Assembly (NCBI RefSeq): GCF_050942425.1
Contig: NZ_CP192063.1
Location: 9,920,001-9,984,000, forward strand
Reading direction: 5' to 3'
DNA: 64,000 bases
From: Actinoallomurus sp050942425
GTDB taxonomy: Bacteria; Actinomycetota; Actinomycetes; Streptosporangiales; Streptosporangiaceae
Below are positions 33,959 to 42,221 of the stretch, in pieces. A program made the translations under genes and the position numbers. How positions within the stretch are numbered: the first letter of the stretch is position 1; every line of letters starts with the position of its first letter. The notes under the pieces are model-generated. The model made no database searches and was not told the DNA's origin. It worked only from the letters and a program-made list of their open reading frames with translations.

Positions 33959-34830
33959 AGCGGGACATCGACCACCTGGTCGCCCGGATCGCGCCCGACC
34001 CCGGCCCCGGGATGACCACCGGAGCGCGCGAACTGCTGCGCGAGATCACGACCGACGCCCCGCACCCGGCCCGCTCCGTCGTTCGTCGGCGTTCTCACCT
34101 GCTGCGGCGCCGGTTCGCCGTGCCGCTCATCGCCGCGTTCGCGGCCTGTGCCGTGGCGGTCAGCTGGCTGCTGCCCGGGACGCTCGGTCCCCACGCCGCG
34201 AACGCCCTCGACATCCGGCAGGAGGGCGGCTACTACGTCATCACCGTCAAACAGCTCTTCGCCGAGCCTGCCCGGTACGCCAAAGAGCTCCGCGACCGCG
34301 GCCTCAACGTCTCCCTCACCGTGGAACCGGCGTCGCCGGGTCTCGTCGGAGCGGTCATGCCGCCCTTCGACCAGAGGTACAACGGCCTGACCAATGACGA
34401 GATCGCCCGCCGGAAGGACCTGATCTCGCCCATCGCCCGCCCCGGAGGCTGTGCGGACTCCTGGAGCTGCGCGATCGGGTTGAAGATCCCGGTGGGGTAT
34501 CGCGGCCAGGCACGCGTCATGCTCGGCCGGAAGGGGCGGCCCGGCGAGCGGTTCGCGGCGTTCGGCCAGCTCAACAACCTCGGCGAGCCGCTGCAGTGCG
34601 AGGCCTTCGTCAACCGGTCCGTCGGCGAGGTGCGGTCGATGCTGAGCCGGCGAGGCGTCGTGATCGGGGTCTTCGCGGTGCCGCTGAAGGGACCCCGCTC
34701 CGACGTGCCCGCCACCTGGTACGTCCACGAAGGCTGGCTGACCGAACAAGGGAAGGCACTCCTGGTCGCCGCGCCCGGCCGTAACCCCCACCCGTGGCCA
34801 CTCTCCACGGACTGCTCGGCGCGGCACTGA
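33955..34830 (+). CDS. Membrane-anchored anti-sigma-like protein
   Basis: 291 residues: a cytoplasmic N-terminus (about 1-50, DIDHLVARIAPDPG), one membrane segment (about 56-75, FAVPLIAAFAACAVAVSWLL) and an extracytoplasmic domain of about 210 residues with a Cys pair (CADSWSC) and a later CEAF. No zinc-binding HxxxCxxC anti-sigma motif is visible, so the anti-sigma role rests on the coupling to the sigma gene. Similar CU044_5270-type proteins accompany sigma factors in actinomycetes. Confidence 0.7.
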   Translation: MKRDIDHLVARIAPDPGPGMTTGARELLREITTDAPHPARSVVRRRSHLLRRRFAVPLIAAFAACAVAVSWLLPGTLGPHAANALDIRQEGGYYVITVKQLFAEPARYAKELRDRGLNVSLTVEPASPGLVGAVMPPFDQRYNGLTNDEIARRKDLISPIARPGGCADSWSCAIGLKIPVGYRGQARVMLGRKGRPGERFAAFGQLNNLGEPLQCEAFVNRSVGEVRSMLSRRGVVIGVFAVPLKGPRSDVPATWYVHEGWLTEQGKALLVAAPGRNPHPWPLSTDCSARH

Positions 34831-34895
34831 CCCGCGAACACCTGTCGATCTCGGCCCTGAGGCCGTGATCGCACGCCCCTGAGACCTCGACCCCT

Positions 34896-34919
34896 CGCCG
34901 GTCCCGACGGTGACCGGCG
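34896..34919 (+). terminator. Hairpin after the anti-sigma-like gene
   Basis: Arms CGCCGGTC and GACCGGCG with an 8-base loop between the anti-sigma-like gene and the lipoprotein gene. It could attenuate rather than end transcription. Confidence 0.4.
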
Positions 34920-34978
34920 GGTACTTCCGCATGCCCTCGACCGTCGCCGGTAAGCCGAACCAACACCGAGGAGTGTCC

Positions 34979-35467
34979 ATGAAACGCACATCGTCCCTGC
35001 TCGTCCTGCCGTTCTTGCTGGTCGCCGGGTGTGGCGGCGGCGGGTCCGGCAACGGCGTCGCCAGCGCGGGGGGCGGGAAGGCCTCCGCCCGTGCGCAGGC
35101 GTCGACGTCCCTCTCGCCCGAGCAGGCCCATGTGAGGTACGCGCGCTGCCTGCGGCAGAACGGCGCCCCCAACTACCCCGACGACGCGAAGAAGATCCCC
35201 TCGGGCGGCATCGAGGTCCCGCAGCGCGCGATGGAGGCCTGCGCCCAGCTGGCGAGGGCGATGGGCGGTCAGACGGTCGACCCGAACGACCCGCAGACCC
35301 GGGACCGATTCCTCAAGCTCGCCCGGTGCATGCGCGCCCACGGCTTCGACTGGCCCGATCCCAAGCCCGGCTCCCTCGGCGGACCGCCGCCGGATCTGAG
35401 CGGCGTGAAGAACAAGGCCCGGATGGAGGCGGCGATGAAGGAATGCCAAGTGGGCCCGGCGAAGTGA
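34979..35467 (+). CDS. Small lipoprotein preceding efflux genes
   Basis: 162 residues. The signal peptide ends in the lipobox LVAGC (Cys18), followed by a Gly/Ser/Ala linker and a domain with two related CMRAHGF/CLRQNGAPNYPD-type segments. This CLRxxG/CMRxHG pattern is common in actinobacterial lipoproteins beside MacAB-like transporters. ATG 34979 follows GAGGAGTGTCC. Its stop overlaps the adaptor start (GTGA). Confidence 0.8.
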   Translation: MKRTSSLLVLPFLLVAGCGGGGSGNGVASAGGGKASARAQASTSLSPEQAHVRYARCLRQNGAPNYPDDAKKIPSGGIEVPQRAMEACAQLARAMGGQTVDPNDPQTRDRFLKLARCMRAHGFDWPDPKPGSLGGPPPDLSGVKNKARMEAAMKECQVGPAK

Positions 35468-36546
35468 GACGCACCCCGCTCATCATCGGCGCCGTGGCAC
35501 TCGTGGTGACGGGGACGGCCGGCGGCGCCCTCCTCTTCGGCTCCGAGGAGAAGGGCCCGTCTGCCCCCGGGCGGACGGCCCTGTCGGCCGCCGAGATCAG
35601 CCGCGGCGACCTCGTCGACACGATCACGGTGGACGGCACCCTGACGTACGCCGCGGAGCGCCGGATCACCGCGCAGGCCACCGGTACGGTCACGTCGGTC
35701 CCCTCCCAGGGACGAGTGATCAGGCAGGGCGCCACTCTGTACGCGGTCGACCGCCGGCCCGTGGTGCTGATGCACGGCACCGTGCCGCTGTACCGGACAC
35801 TCGGGCCGGGCGTCACGGCCGGCCCCGACGTACGGCAGCTGGAGAACGCCCTCCAGGACCTCGGGTACGGCGACGGGCTGACCGTGGACCGGACGTTCTC
35901 CGCCGCGACCGCACAGGCCGTACGCCGCTGGCAGAAGGACCACGGCCTGAAGCAGACCGGGTCGGTCGACGCCGCGCAGGTCGTGTTCCTGCCGTCCGAC
36001 GTGCGGGTCGTCGAGGCGAAGGCGGCGGTCGGCGATCGGATCAGCCCCGGGCGGCAGGTCCTGTCCGTCACCGGCACCCGCCACGTCGTCCACGTCGACC
36101 TGGAAGCCGACGAGCAGCAGACGGCCCAGAAGGGCCGCACCGTCTCCGTGCGGCTCCCCGGCGGCGCGACCGCGACCGGACGGATCACCTCGGTGGGGAC
36201 CGTCGCCCACAAGAAGAACACCCAGGGCGACACTCCCTCATCGGGTCAGAGCCCGGCGGCGACCATCGACGTCGAGATCACACTGACCGGCGGGAAGCGG
36301 TCGAGCCCGCTGGACCAGGCACCGGTGACGGTGACGCTGGAGAGTCGGCGCCGCAGTGACGTGCTCAGCGTGCCGGTCGAGGCCCTGCTGGCGCTGCGCG
36401 AAGGCGGATTCGGCGTCGAGGTCGTCGACCCGGGCGGAACGCGTCGGATCGTCGCCGTGACGACCGGCATGTACGGCAGCGGCCGGGTGGAGATCTCCGG
36501 GGCAGGGCTGACACCCGGCATGAAGGTCGGGGTGCCCGCCCAATGA
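35464..36546 (+). CDS. Efflux periplasmic-adaptor-like protein with peptidoglycan-binding domain
   Basis: 360 residues. An N-terminal membrane anchor (LIIGAVALVVTGTAGGALLF) is followed by a HlyD/MacA-like half-lipoyl start (GDLVDTITVDGTLTYAAER..RITAQATGTVTSV), a PG_binding_1 domain (about 125-180, VRQLENALQDLGYGDGL then RRWQKDHGLKQTG), and adaptor beta strands (VGDRISPGRQVLSVTG, AVEALLALREGGFGVEVV). GTG 35464 overlaps the lipoprotein stop. It likely links the ABC transporter to the wall in this Gram-positive version of MacA. Its stop lies in the first unit of the repeat at 36.5 kb. Confidence 0.83.
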   Translation: MRRTPLIIGAVALVVTGTAGGALLFGSEEKGPSAPGRTALSAAEISRGDLVDTITVDGTLTYAAERRITAQATGTVTSVPSQGRVIRQGATLYAVDRRPVVLMHGTVPLYRTLGPGVTAGPDVRQLENALQDLGYGDGLTVDRTFSAATAQAVRRWQKDHGLKQTGSVDAAQVVFLPSDVRVVEAKAAVGDRISPGRQVLSVTGTRHVVHVDLEADEQQTAQKGRTVSVRLPGGATATGRITSVGTVAHKKNTQGDTPSSGQSPAATIDVEITLTGGKRSSPLDQAPVTVTLESRRRSDVLSVPVEALLALREGGFGVEVVDPGGTRRIVAVTTGMYGSGRVEISGAGLTPGMKVGVPAQ

Positions 36547-36716
36547 CGCCCCTCATCGTCAAGGCCGGGAGCCCGCGCAATGACGCCGCTCATCGTCGAG
36601 GCCGAGGGCCCGCCCGTTGCGACCACCCATGGTCGAGGCCGAGGGCCTGTTCAGCGACACCGCTCATCGTTGAAGTCGGGGTGCCCGCCCAATGACGCCC
36701 CTCATCGTTGAAGTCG
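36522..36716 (+). repeat. Degenerate tandem repeat of the adaptor/ABC start junction
   Basis: Several imperfect copies of a GCCCGCCCAATGACGCC-CCTCATCGTtGAagtcG unit. The outer copies at about 36522-36570 and 36666-36716 are nearly identical, including the TGAAGGTCGGGGTGCCCGCC lead-in. ATGs fall at 36543, 36580 and 36692. Only the last is in frame with the ABC protein. Confidence 0.8.
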
Positions 36717-37429
36717 ACAGCGTGACCAAACGCCACGGTCGGGTCGAGGCCCTGCGCGGGGTCGACCTGGCCGTCGAGCCCGGCGAGCTGCTCGCCATCG
36801 TCGGCCCGTCCGGCTCGGGCAAGTCCACGCTGCTCCACCTGATCGGCACGCTGGACCGGCCGTCGTCGGGCACCGTACGCGTCGCCGGACACGACGTGTC
36901 CGCTCCGGGTTCCGGGCGCCGGGCCGACCGGAGGCTGTCGGCGCTGCGCGCCGCGTACCTCGGCTTCGTCTTCCAGCGATTCCACCTCGCCGCCGGTACG
37001 TCCGCCCTCGACAACGTCGCCGACGGGCTGCTGTACACGGGCATGGCCCCGCGTCTCCGCCGCGAACGCGCCCGCGCAGCCCTGGAACGCGTCGGCCTCG
37101 GCCACCGCCTGGGCCACCGGCCGCACCAGTTGTCCGGTGGCGAGCAGCAGCGGGTCGCGATCGCCCGTGCGGTGGCGGGTGACCCTCCGCTGCTCCTGGC
37201 CGACGAGCCGACCGGCAGCCTCGACTCGGCCTCGGGCTCCGAGGTCCTGGCCGTACTCCGCGATCTGCACGTTCGGGGGACGACGGTCGTCCTCATCACG
37301 CACGATCCCGAGATCGCCGAGTGGTGCCCGCGCCGCGTACGGATGCGCGACGGCCGCGTCACCGCCGACGACGGAACCGGCACGGGGCATCGCCGCGTCG
37401 CCGCGCTGACGAAGGACGAACCACGTTGA
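36692..37429 (+). CDS. ABC transporter ATP-binding protein (MacB/LolD type)
   Basis: 245 residues. Walker A is VGPSGSGKSTLLH, the Q-loop FVFQRFHL, the signature LSGGEQQRVAIARAV, Walker B PLLLADEPT and the H-loop LITHDPEIA. It pairs with the FtsX-type permease downstream (TTGA overlap) and the adaptor upstream. ATG 36692 is the last of three start-like copies created by a tandem duplication. The ancestral start probably overlapped the adaptor stop at 36543. Confidence 0.9.
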   Translation: MTPLIVEVDSVTKRHGRVEALRGVDLAVEPGELLAIVGPSGSGKSTLLHLIGTLDRPSSGTVRVAGHDVSAPGSGRRADRRLSALRAAYLGFVFQRFHLAAGTSALDNVADGLLYTGMAPRLRRERARAALERVGLGHRLGHRPHQLSGGEQQRVAIARAVAGDPPLLLADEPTGSLDSASGSEVLAVLRDLHVRGTTVVLITHDPEIAEWCPRRVRMRDGRVTADDGTGTGHRRVAALTKDEPR

Positions 37430-38619
37430 CGGCACCGCTCGCCCCGGCCCGGCTCCGCCCCCGCGATGTCTCGCGCACCGGCGCGTCAGGGCTGCGCTCC
37501 CGGCCTGCCCGCGTCGCGCTGTCGGCACTGGGAATCGCGATCGGCATCGCCACCATGGTCGCGGTCATCGGCATCTCGGCGTCCGGTCAGGAACGGCTGC
37601 TGCGGCAGCTCGACCGGCTCGGCACCAACCTGCTCCGTGTCAAGGCGGCCGAGACGATCAGCGGGGGTGCGACGACGCTCCCGGTCGACGCGGCCGCGAT
37701 GGTGGGCCGGATCGGCCCCGTCACGACCGTGAGCGCGACCGGCGACCTGTCCGCGTCCGTCCGCCGCACCGACCGCATCCCCCGCGAGGAGACCGGCGGC
37801 ATCACGGTCGAGGCCACCACCTTGGAACTGCTCCACACGCTCGGCGGGCGGGTTCGTACCGGCACCTGGCTCAACGAGGCGACCGCCCGCTACCCGGCCG
37901 TCGTCCTCGGCGCGGTGTCGGCGGAACGACTCGGCGTCGACCGCATCGGCATGCCCGTCTGGGTCGAGAACCGCTGGTTCACCGTCATCGGCATCCTCGA
38001 TCCGCTCCCCCTCGCCCCCGAGATCGACCGCGCCGCCCTGGTCGGTTTCGCGGCGGGCCACACGTATCTCGGCTTCGACGGCCACCCGACGACGATCTAC
38101 GAACGCTCCCCCGACAGCGCGGTCGACGCCGTACGGGACGTGCTCCCGCGCACGGTGAACCCGGAGAATCCGGAGCAGGTCGCTGTATCGCGCCCCTCGG
38201 ACGCGCTCGCCGCCCGCGCGGCCGCCGCCGGAACGTTCACGACGCTGCTGCTCGGCCTGGGCGCGGTGGCGCTGCTGGTCGGCGGCGTGGGCGTCGCCAA
38301 CACGATGGTCATCTCGGTGCTGGAGCGTCGGGGTGAGATCGGCCTGCGGCGTTCCCTGGGTGCGACCCGTGCCCAGATCCGCACCCAGTTCCTCGCCGAG
38401 TCGCTGATCCTGTCGGCCCTCGGCGGCATGGCGGGCCTGGTCATCGGCACGACCGTCACGATCGCCTACGCGACCTGGCAGGGCTGGCCACCGACCGTCC
38501 CCGCCTGGGCCCCAGGCGGCGCCTTCGCCGCAACCCTGGTCGTCGGCATGCTCGCCGGCCTCTACCCCGCCGTCCGCGCAGCCCGCCTCCCGCCGACCGT
38601 CGCCCTCACGACCGAGTGA
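37426..38619 (+). CDS. FtsX-like/MacB-type ABC transporter permease
   Basis: 397 residues. N-terminal helix at about 25-45 (RVALSALGIAIGIATMVAVI), a MacB-type extracytoplasmic domain (about 50-270), then three helices with the FtsX motif GGVGVANTMVISVLERRGEIGLRRSLGA. TTG 37426 overlaps the ATPase stop. With the adaptor and lipoprotein it forms a MacAB-like efflux or lipoprotein-handling system. Substrate unknown. Confidence 0.88.
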   Translation: MTAPLAPARLRPRDVSRTGASGLRSRPARVALSALGIAIGIATMVAVIGISASGQERLLRQLDRLGTNLLRVKAAETISGGATTLPVDAAAMVGRIGPVTTVSATGDLSASVRRTDRIPREETGGITVEATTLELLHTLGGRVRTGTWLNEATARYPAVVLGAVSAERLGVDRIGMPVWVENRWFTVIGILDPLPLAPEIDRAALVGFAAGHTYLGFDGHPTTIYERSPDSAVDAVRDVLPRTVNPENPEQVAVSRPSDALAARAAAAGTFTTLLLGLGAVALLVGGVGVANTMVISVLERRGEIGLRRSLGATRAQIRTQFLAESLILSALGGMAGLVIGTTVTIAYATWQGWPPTVPAWAPGGAFAATLVVGMLAGLYPAVRAARLPPTVALTTE

Positions 38620-38622
38620 CCG

Positions 38623-38781
38623 TCAGGCACCGCCTTGGCCGATTACGGCGACCTCGACGCACTGCCCGCCGTCATGCCCGCTGCGGATGCTCTTGCGCCA
38701 GAGGAGGGCGGCCTCGACGCACTCGCCGCCTTCCTCACCGCTACGGCTGCTGCGACGCCAATCCACCAGGACTGAGCTCAT
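38623..38781 (-). CDS. Small protein of two partial DUF397 units
   Basis: 52 residues. It holds two copies of the DUF397 start: VDWRRSSRSGEEGGECVEAA and then WRKSIRSGHDGGQCVEVAVI, with the usual C-terminal half (the RDSK..GPxL part) missing from both. DUF397 proteins are small partners of XRE regulators in actinomycetes. It is third in the XRE-DUF397 series and ends 3 bases from the convergent permease gene. Confidence 0.7.
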   Translation of the reverse strand: MSSVLVDWRRSSRSGEEGGECVEAALLWRKSIRSGHDGGQCVEVAVIGQGGA

Positions 38782-38794
38782 CGGAGACTCCTGG

Positions 38795-38902
38795 TTATGC
38801 ATCGGACCGGTTGTCGTGGCCGAGGACTGCGATCTCGACACAGGTACCGCCCTCCTGACCGCTACGGGTGCTCTTTCGCCAGTCGAGGGAGGGGAAATCC
38901 AT
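38795..38902 (-). CDS. Truncated DUF397 protein
   Basis: 35 residues, DFPSLDWRKSTRSGQEGGTC then VEIAVLGHDN, ending where normal 60-residue DUF397 proteins continue. It starts 6 bases after the XRE gene's stop. The WRKSxRSGxxGGxCVEVA motif is intact. Too short for an automatic ORF call but supported by position and motif. Confidence 0.7.
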   Translation of the reverse strand: MDFPSLDWRKSTRSGQEGGTCVEIAVLGHDNRSDA

Positions 38903-38908
38903 CACGGC

Positions 38909-39718
38909 TTACGTCCCTTCCATCAGGGCTCGGATCAGATCGGCCGACGCCACTGCGGACAGAGCCGCGGATCTGATCAGGTCGAACATCACCTTAAGTC
39001 CCTCGATCGCCTTGCGCTGCTCGATCAGAGGGCCATGGCCATTAACGGCCTCGGCGTACCCCAGGTCGGGCGCTTCATCGAAGCTGAAGATAGTGAAGCC
39101 ACCAGACGGGTAAACGGGTGCATCGTCCGGCAGGACATGGATCGTGATGTTGGGCCGCTCGGCCAGCTCAAGCAGCCGCGCGTATTGCTCGCGCATGACA
39201 TCGGGACCACCAACGACCCGCCGAAGCGCCGACTCGGAGATGACGAAGACCAGCCAGGGCGCATCCTCGCGATCGAGAATCTCTTGCCGGGCCAGCCGGG
39301 CGGCCACGAGCTGCTCCAGCTTGTCGTCTGGCTGTCCGGCACGCAGTACCTCTCGTGCGTACGCCTCGGTCTGCAGCAGCCCTGTGATCAGCAGCGGGTC
39401 GAAGAGGCGGATGGACGATGCGCGGGCCTCGGCGGCTACGTAGTCGCGGAACCAGCTGGGGGTCTGTTCGCGGCGGACGTGCCACCAGAGCTCCTCGAAG
39501 TAGGCGTCGAGGCCGAAGAGATCGTCGAAGCCCTTGGACATCTCCGGGGTGGTCGGCCGCTTGGCGGTCTCGATGTGACCGATCATCTGTCCGGTCACAC
39601 CAAAACGCGCTCCTAATGCATCTTGGGACAGATTGGCCTTTTTCCGGTAATGCCGGAGGCGATAGCCGTACTGTGCGATCGCCGATATCCGCGGATCGAG
39701 TTCTCGTTCCCGTCCCAT
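38909..39718 (-). CDS. XRE-family regulator with DUF5753-type C-terminus
   Basis: 269 residues. N-terminal helix-turn-helix: LRHYRKKANLSQDALGARFG then TGQMIGHIETAKRPTTPEM. The C-terminal DUF5753 part (LWWHVRREQTPSWFRDYVAA, LLQTEAYAREVLRA, ITIHVLPDDAPVYPSGGFTI) is as in the Scr1/BldB-associated group. ATG 39718 (MGRERELD) is preferred over a start 23 codons upstream. Two DUF397 genes follow it and the anti-sigma-type ATPase is divergent, the common actinomycete module. Confidence 0.9.
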   Translation of the reverse strand: MGRERELDPRISAIAQYGYRLRHYRKKANLSQDALGARFGVTGQMIGHIETAKRPTTPEMSKGFDDLFGLDAYFEELWWHVRREQTPSWFRDYVAAEARASSIRLFDPLLITGLLQTEAYAREVLRAGQPDDKLEQLVAARLARQEILDREDAPWLVFVISESALRRVVGGPDVMREQYARLLELAERPNITIHVLPDDAPVYPSGGFTIFSFDEAPDLGYAEAVNGHGPLIEQRKAIEGLKVMFDLIRSAALSAVASADLIRALMEGT

Positions 39719-39861
39719 CGGTTTGACCTCCGCTTTCGCGCGTTGGCATCTGTAGGGATGAAACCGTATCGACGGTAACCGCGACAAGACACGCTGAGAA
39801 ACCGAATCCCTTCAGCGACCTGCGAGGGATAGGAGAAATCGTCGACCGCGGAGGAAGTCTC

Positions 39862-40245
39862 GTGATCGAATCGCGTCTTCCGTATGAAATCTCTCTCAGC
39901 CCGAATGCGGCAGCGGCCCCCTGCGCCCGCCTCGTGCTCAAGGACCGGCTAAAGGAATGGGGCCTGACCGAGCTGCTGGAGGACGCGAGCACCGTCACGG
40001 GTGAGCTGGTCGCCAACGCCGCCAGTCTCGGTCAGGACTTCGCCGTCCGGCTGATCCCCGAAGCCGGTGCACTGCTCATCGAAGTGGTGGACTCATCGCC
40101 GAACGAACCCCAGATCAAGGACGCGTTCGGAGACTCCGACGCGGAGGACGGGCGAGGCCTGCTGATCGTCGACGCCCTCGCGGCTGGCTGGGGCGTCCGC
40201 CGTGAGAACGGACAAAAAGTCGTCTGGGCCCGGATCGTCCCGTGA
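39862..40245 (+). CDS. Anti-sigma-type ATP-binding protein (HATPase_c)
   Basis: 127 residues. The GHKL fold shows DASTVTGELVANAASLGQ (N box), IEVVDSSPNEP (G1 box) and DGRGLLIVDALAAGWGVR (G2 region). Such RsbW-like proteins bind regulators or phosphorylate anti-anti-sigma partners. GTG 39862 follows GAGGAAGTCTC. A fragment of a close relative of this gene is embedded in the remnant at 31.13-31.18 kb. Confidence 0.85.
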   Translation: MIESRLPYEISLSPNAAAAPCARLVLKDRLKEWGLTELLEDASTVTGELVANAASLGQDFAVRLIPEAGALLIEVVDSSPNEPQIKDAFGDSDAEDGRGLLIVDALAAGWGVRRENGQKVVWARIVP

Positions 40246-40451
40246 GAGCCGAGGGCATCGAGGCGGAGCTGCTCGGCCTCCAGCGAGCACATCCGGGCTG
40301 GCTGATCCTCTTCGGCGCCTATACGCGCCGCTATGTGGCGCACGGCTACATGCTCGACCGACCGGGCCTCTGGATCACCGCCGGGAATTCTACAGAGCTG
40401 CATCGCCGAATCACTCTGATGGAAAGCACGTACCCATGCCCGCCCCCATAG
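40242..40451 (+). CDS. Small hypothetical protein coupled to the ATPase
   Basis: 69 residues, RAEGIEAELLGLQRAHPGWL then AYTRRYVAHGYMLDRPGLWI. GTG 40242 overlaps the ATPase stop by 4 bases (GTGA). Similar small proteins follow such ATPases in actinomycetes. Function unknown. Confidence 0.65.
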   Translation: MRAEGIEAELLGLQRAHPGWLILFGAYTRRYVAHGYMLDRPGLWITAGNSTELHRRITLMESTYPCPPP

Positions 40452-40510
40452 GCATTTACCCGGATGGAACAGACACTTCCTCCTCCCGACTGGGCAGTCA
40501 CGTTCCAGCC

Positions 40511-40548
40511 TGTCTACTCAGCCGAGAATTTTTTCGTCTGAGTAGACA
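40511..40548. terminator. Hairpin with 11-base arms and T-rich loop
   Basis: TGTCTACTCAG and CTGAGTAGACA flank a 16-base loop with six Ts. It lies between the small hypothetical gene and the DUF1963 gene, which converge, so a terminator is likely; a regulator site is the alternative. No gene is seen in the rest of 40452-40634. Confidence 0.5.
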
Positions 40549-40634
40549 CCTTCAGAGAAGCACCATCGCCGTTCGGGCCAGCCCATGAGCCCCAGGATGA
40601 GGTAGATGTTGCGGGCCCCGTCCGGGCGCGGCGT

Positions 40635-41426
40635 CTAACCGTCGTCCGACGCGACGACCGCCTGTGAGAAGTCGCCGTCGCGAAGCGCCTTCCTGGGAAT
40701 GAGGAAGTGCAGCGAACCTCCCTCGGGAAACTCCCACTCGCCGAGGTTGCTGGAGAGCCGGAGAAGGTGGGTGTACTCGCCCCGGAGGTCCGGGAGCGGA
40801 TCACCCGGCTGTACCCATGGCGGCCAGCCGAAGGCCTGGTCGACGCCGCCCGATCCCGGGTAGTGCTCGCCCGGAAAGTCTCCGGCGAACAACTCGGTCA
40901 CCTGCTCGCTCGGGTCGCAGATGCTCGTGAGGTCAGGGCCCGGGTCGAGTCCGAAACCTTCGATGAAATCGTCCAGCGTCGCGCCCCACCACGCGTCGGG
41001 TAGGGACAGGCACGGTTCGGCGTGCAGCGGGACGATCGCGAAGGCGTCATCGTCGGGCGGCCTGACCGGGGCGGCTCTCGTCGGGTCCGCGGGGACGACC
41101 CGGCAGACTTGGCGATGGTCGATGCCGAAGAAGTTGAGCAGACCGGGCCGTACGGGCAGTTCGTCCCCGAGCCGTGGCGCGAGTTCGTCGGTGTCGAGCA
41201 CGGCGAACAGGCTGAGCGGGAGGTCGTCGTCGTGCGGCCACGGCGTTCCCGGGTCCAGGAGGGCCGGGCCGACCAGGCGGCTGCCTCCCGCCGCCGGACG
41301 GGACTCACCGGCCGGGCTGAGACGAAATCCCGGTCTGGCCAGCGCGGCGAGCTGAGATCCCAGATGCTCGCCGAGGAACTCCACGCACACCGAGCGAATG
41401 ACGGCGGCTTCCGACTGGTGATCCAT
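40635..41426 (-). CDS. DUF1963 (YwqG-like) protein
   Basis: 263 residues. DUF1963 features: SRLVGPALLDPGTPWPHDD near the start, LNFFGIDHRQVCRVVP, the QAFGWPPWVQPGDPLPDL segment, LLRLSSNLGEWEFPEGGSLH and a C-terminal FLIPRKAL. The family is of unknown function. ATG 41426 (MDHQSEAA) is preferred over 41462. It is 36 bases after the unknown gene of the kinase operon. Confidence 0.78.
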   Translation of the reverse strand: MDHQSEAAVIRSVCVEFLGEHLGSQLAALARPGFRLSPAGESRPAAGGSRLVGPALLDPGTPWPHDDDLPLSLFAVLDTDELAPRLGDELPVRPGLLNFFGIDHRQVCRVVPADPTRAAPVRPPDDDAFAIVPLHAEPCLSLPDAWWGATLDDFIEGFGLDPGPDLTSICDPSEQVTELFAGDFPGEHYPGSGGVDQAFGWPPWVQPGDPLPDLRGEYTHLLRLSSNLGEWEFPEGGSLHFLIPRKALRDGDFSQAVVASDDG

Positions 41427-41462
41427 TCGCCACATCCCAGCACACGCCCCAGGCAAGGGCAC

Positions 41463-42212
41463 TCATCCTGGGATGATCAGGATGGTCGCGTCGGCAGGGT
41501 CGCCCGCCGGGACGACGGCCCGTAGCACGGCGTCCTGCGCGGCCAGGGTCACGCGCCATGAACCGTCGGATCGCTGCGAAGTGCCGGTCACGCGGAGGGT
41601 TTCCAGACTGTAGTCCAAGGTGATCGCGCCGGCGATGGCGGCGTCAATGGCCTCCTCCTCGCTGAGCGACTCACCGGCGCCCGCTCCGCGGCTTCGCCAG
41701 CGATCCCGTACGGACTGGAAAAGCCTTGAGGTGGTCCGTGCCACGACGGAGTCGGCCCGGTTGCCGATGATCCCGCCAATGCCGGCGGCGGCCAGGTAGG
41801 AAGCCACCCGGACGGTCAGCTCCACGACGTCGGGGGCCGGCGTCGCGGGCGCGTAGTCGGCGTCCTCGGTCTCAGGCACGGTGGGTTCGGACACGACGGG
41901 CAGGGGTTCGGTGGGTGCCGGGTCGGGCGCGCCGACCGCCTTCGCCCACAGATCGAAGACTCGGGGCTGGTCCTCGTCGTCCGGCCGCCACCCGTGGCTA
42001 CCGGTGATCCCGCACAGCAGGTCATGGAGCATCAGCGACTGCTCGGGCAGCACATCTCCCCGCAGGTACGCCCCGACCTCCGACCATGACAAGGGAAAGG
42101 ACAACCGGTGGGTTCTTCGGGCGATCTGGTCCACGCTCGGCGACCCGTGCGTGACCCAGATCCGCCGCAGACAGGCCACGTACGCCGCCGCAGCCTCGGT
42201 GTGTTCGGCCAT
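41463..42212 (-). CDS. Unknown protein linked to the Ser/Thr kinase
   Basis: 249 residues. The N-terminal 75 residues (YVACLRRIWVTHGSPSVDQI, later GAYLRGDVLPEQSLMLHDLL) resemble a divergent XRE-like helix-turn-helix. A Pro/Glu-rich linker, a hydrophobic stretch (VRVASYLAAAGIGGIIGN) and an alpha/beta end follow. It begins 9 bases after the kinase stop, so it is likely co-translated and a candidate kinase partner or substrate. Confidence 0.65.
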   Translation of the reverse strand: MAEHTEAAAAYVACLRRIWVTHGSPSVDQIARRTHRLSFPLSWSEVGAYLRGDVLPEQSLMLHDLLCGITGSHGWRPDDEDQPRVFDLWAKAVGAPDPAPTEPLPVVSEPTVPETEDADYAPATPAPDVVELTVRVASYLAAAGIGGIIGNRADSVVARTTSRLFQSVRDRWRSRGAGAGESLSEEEAIDAAIAGAITLDYSLETLRVTGTSQRSDGSWRVTLAAQDAVLRAVVPAGDPADATILIIPG

Positions 42213-42221
42213 GAGGTCCTT

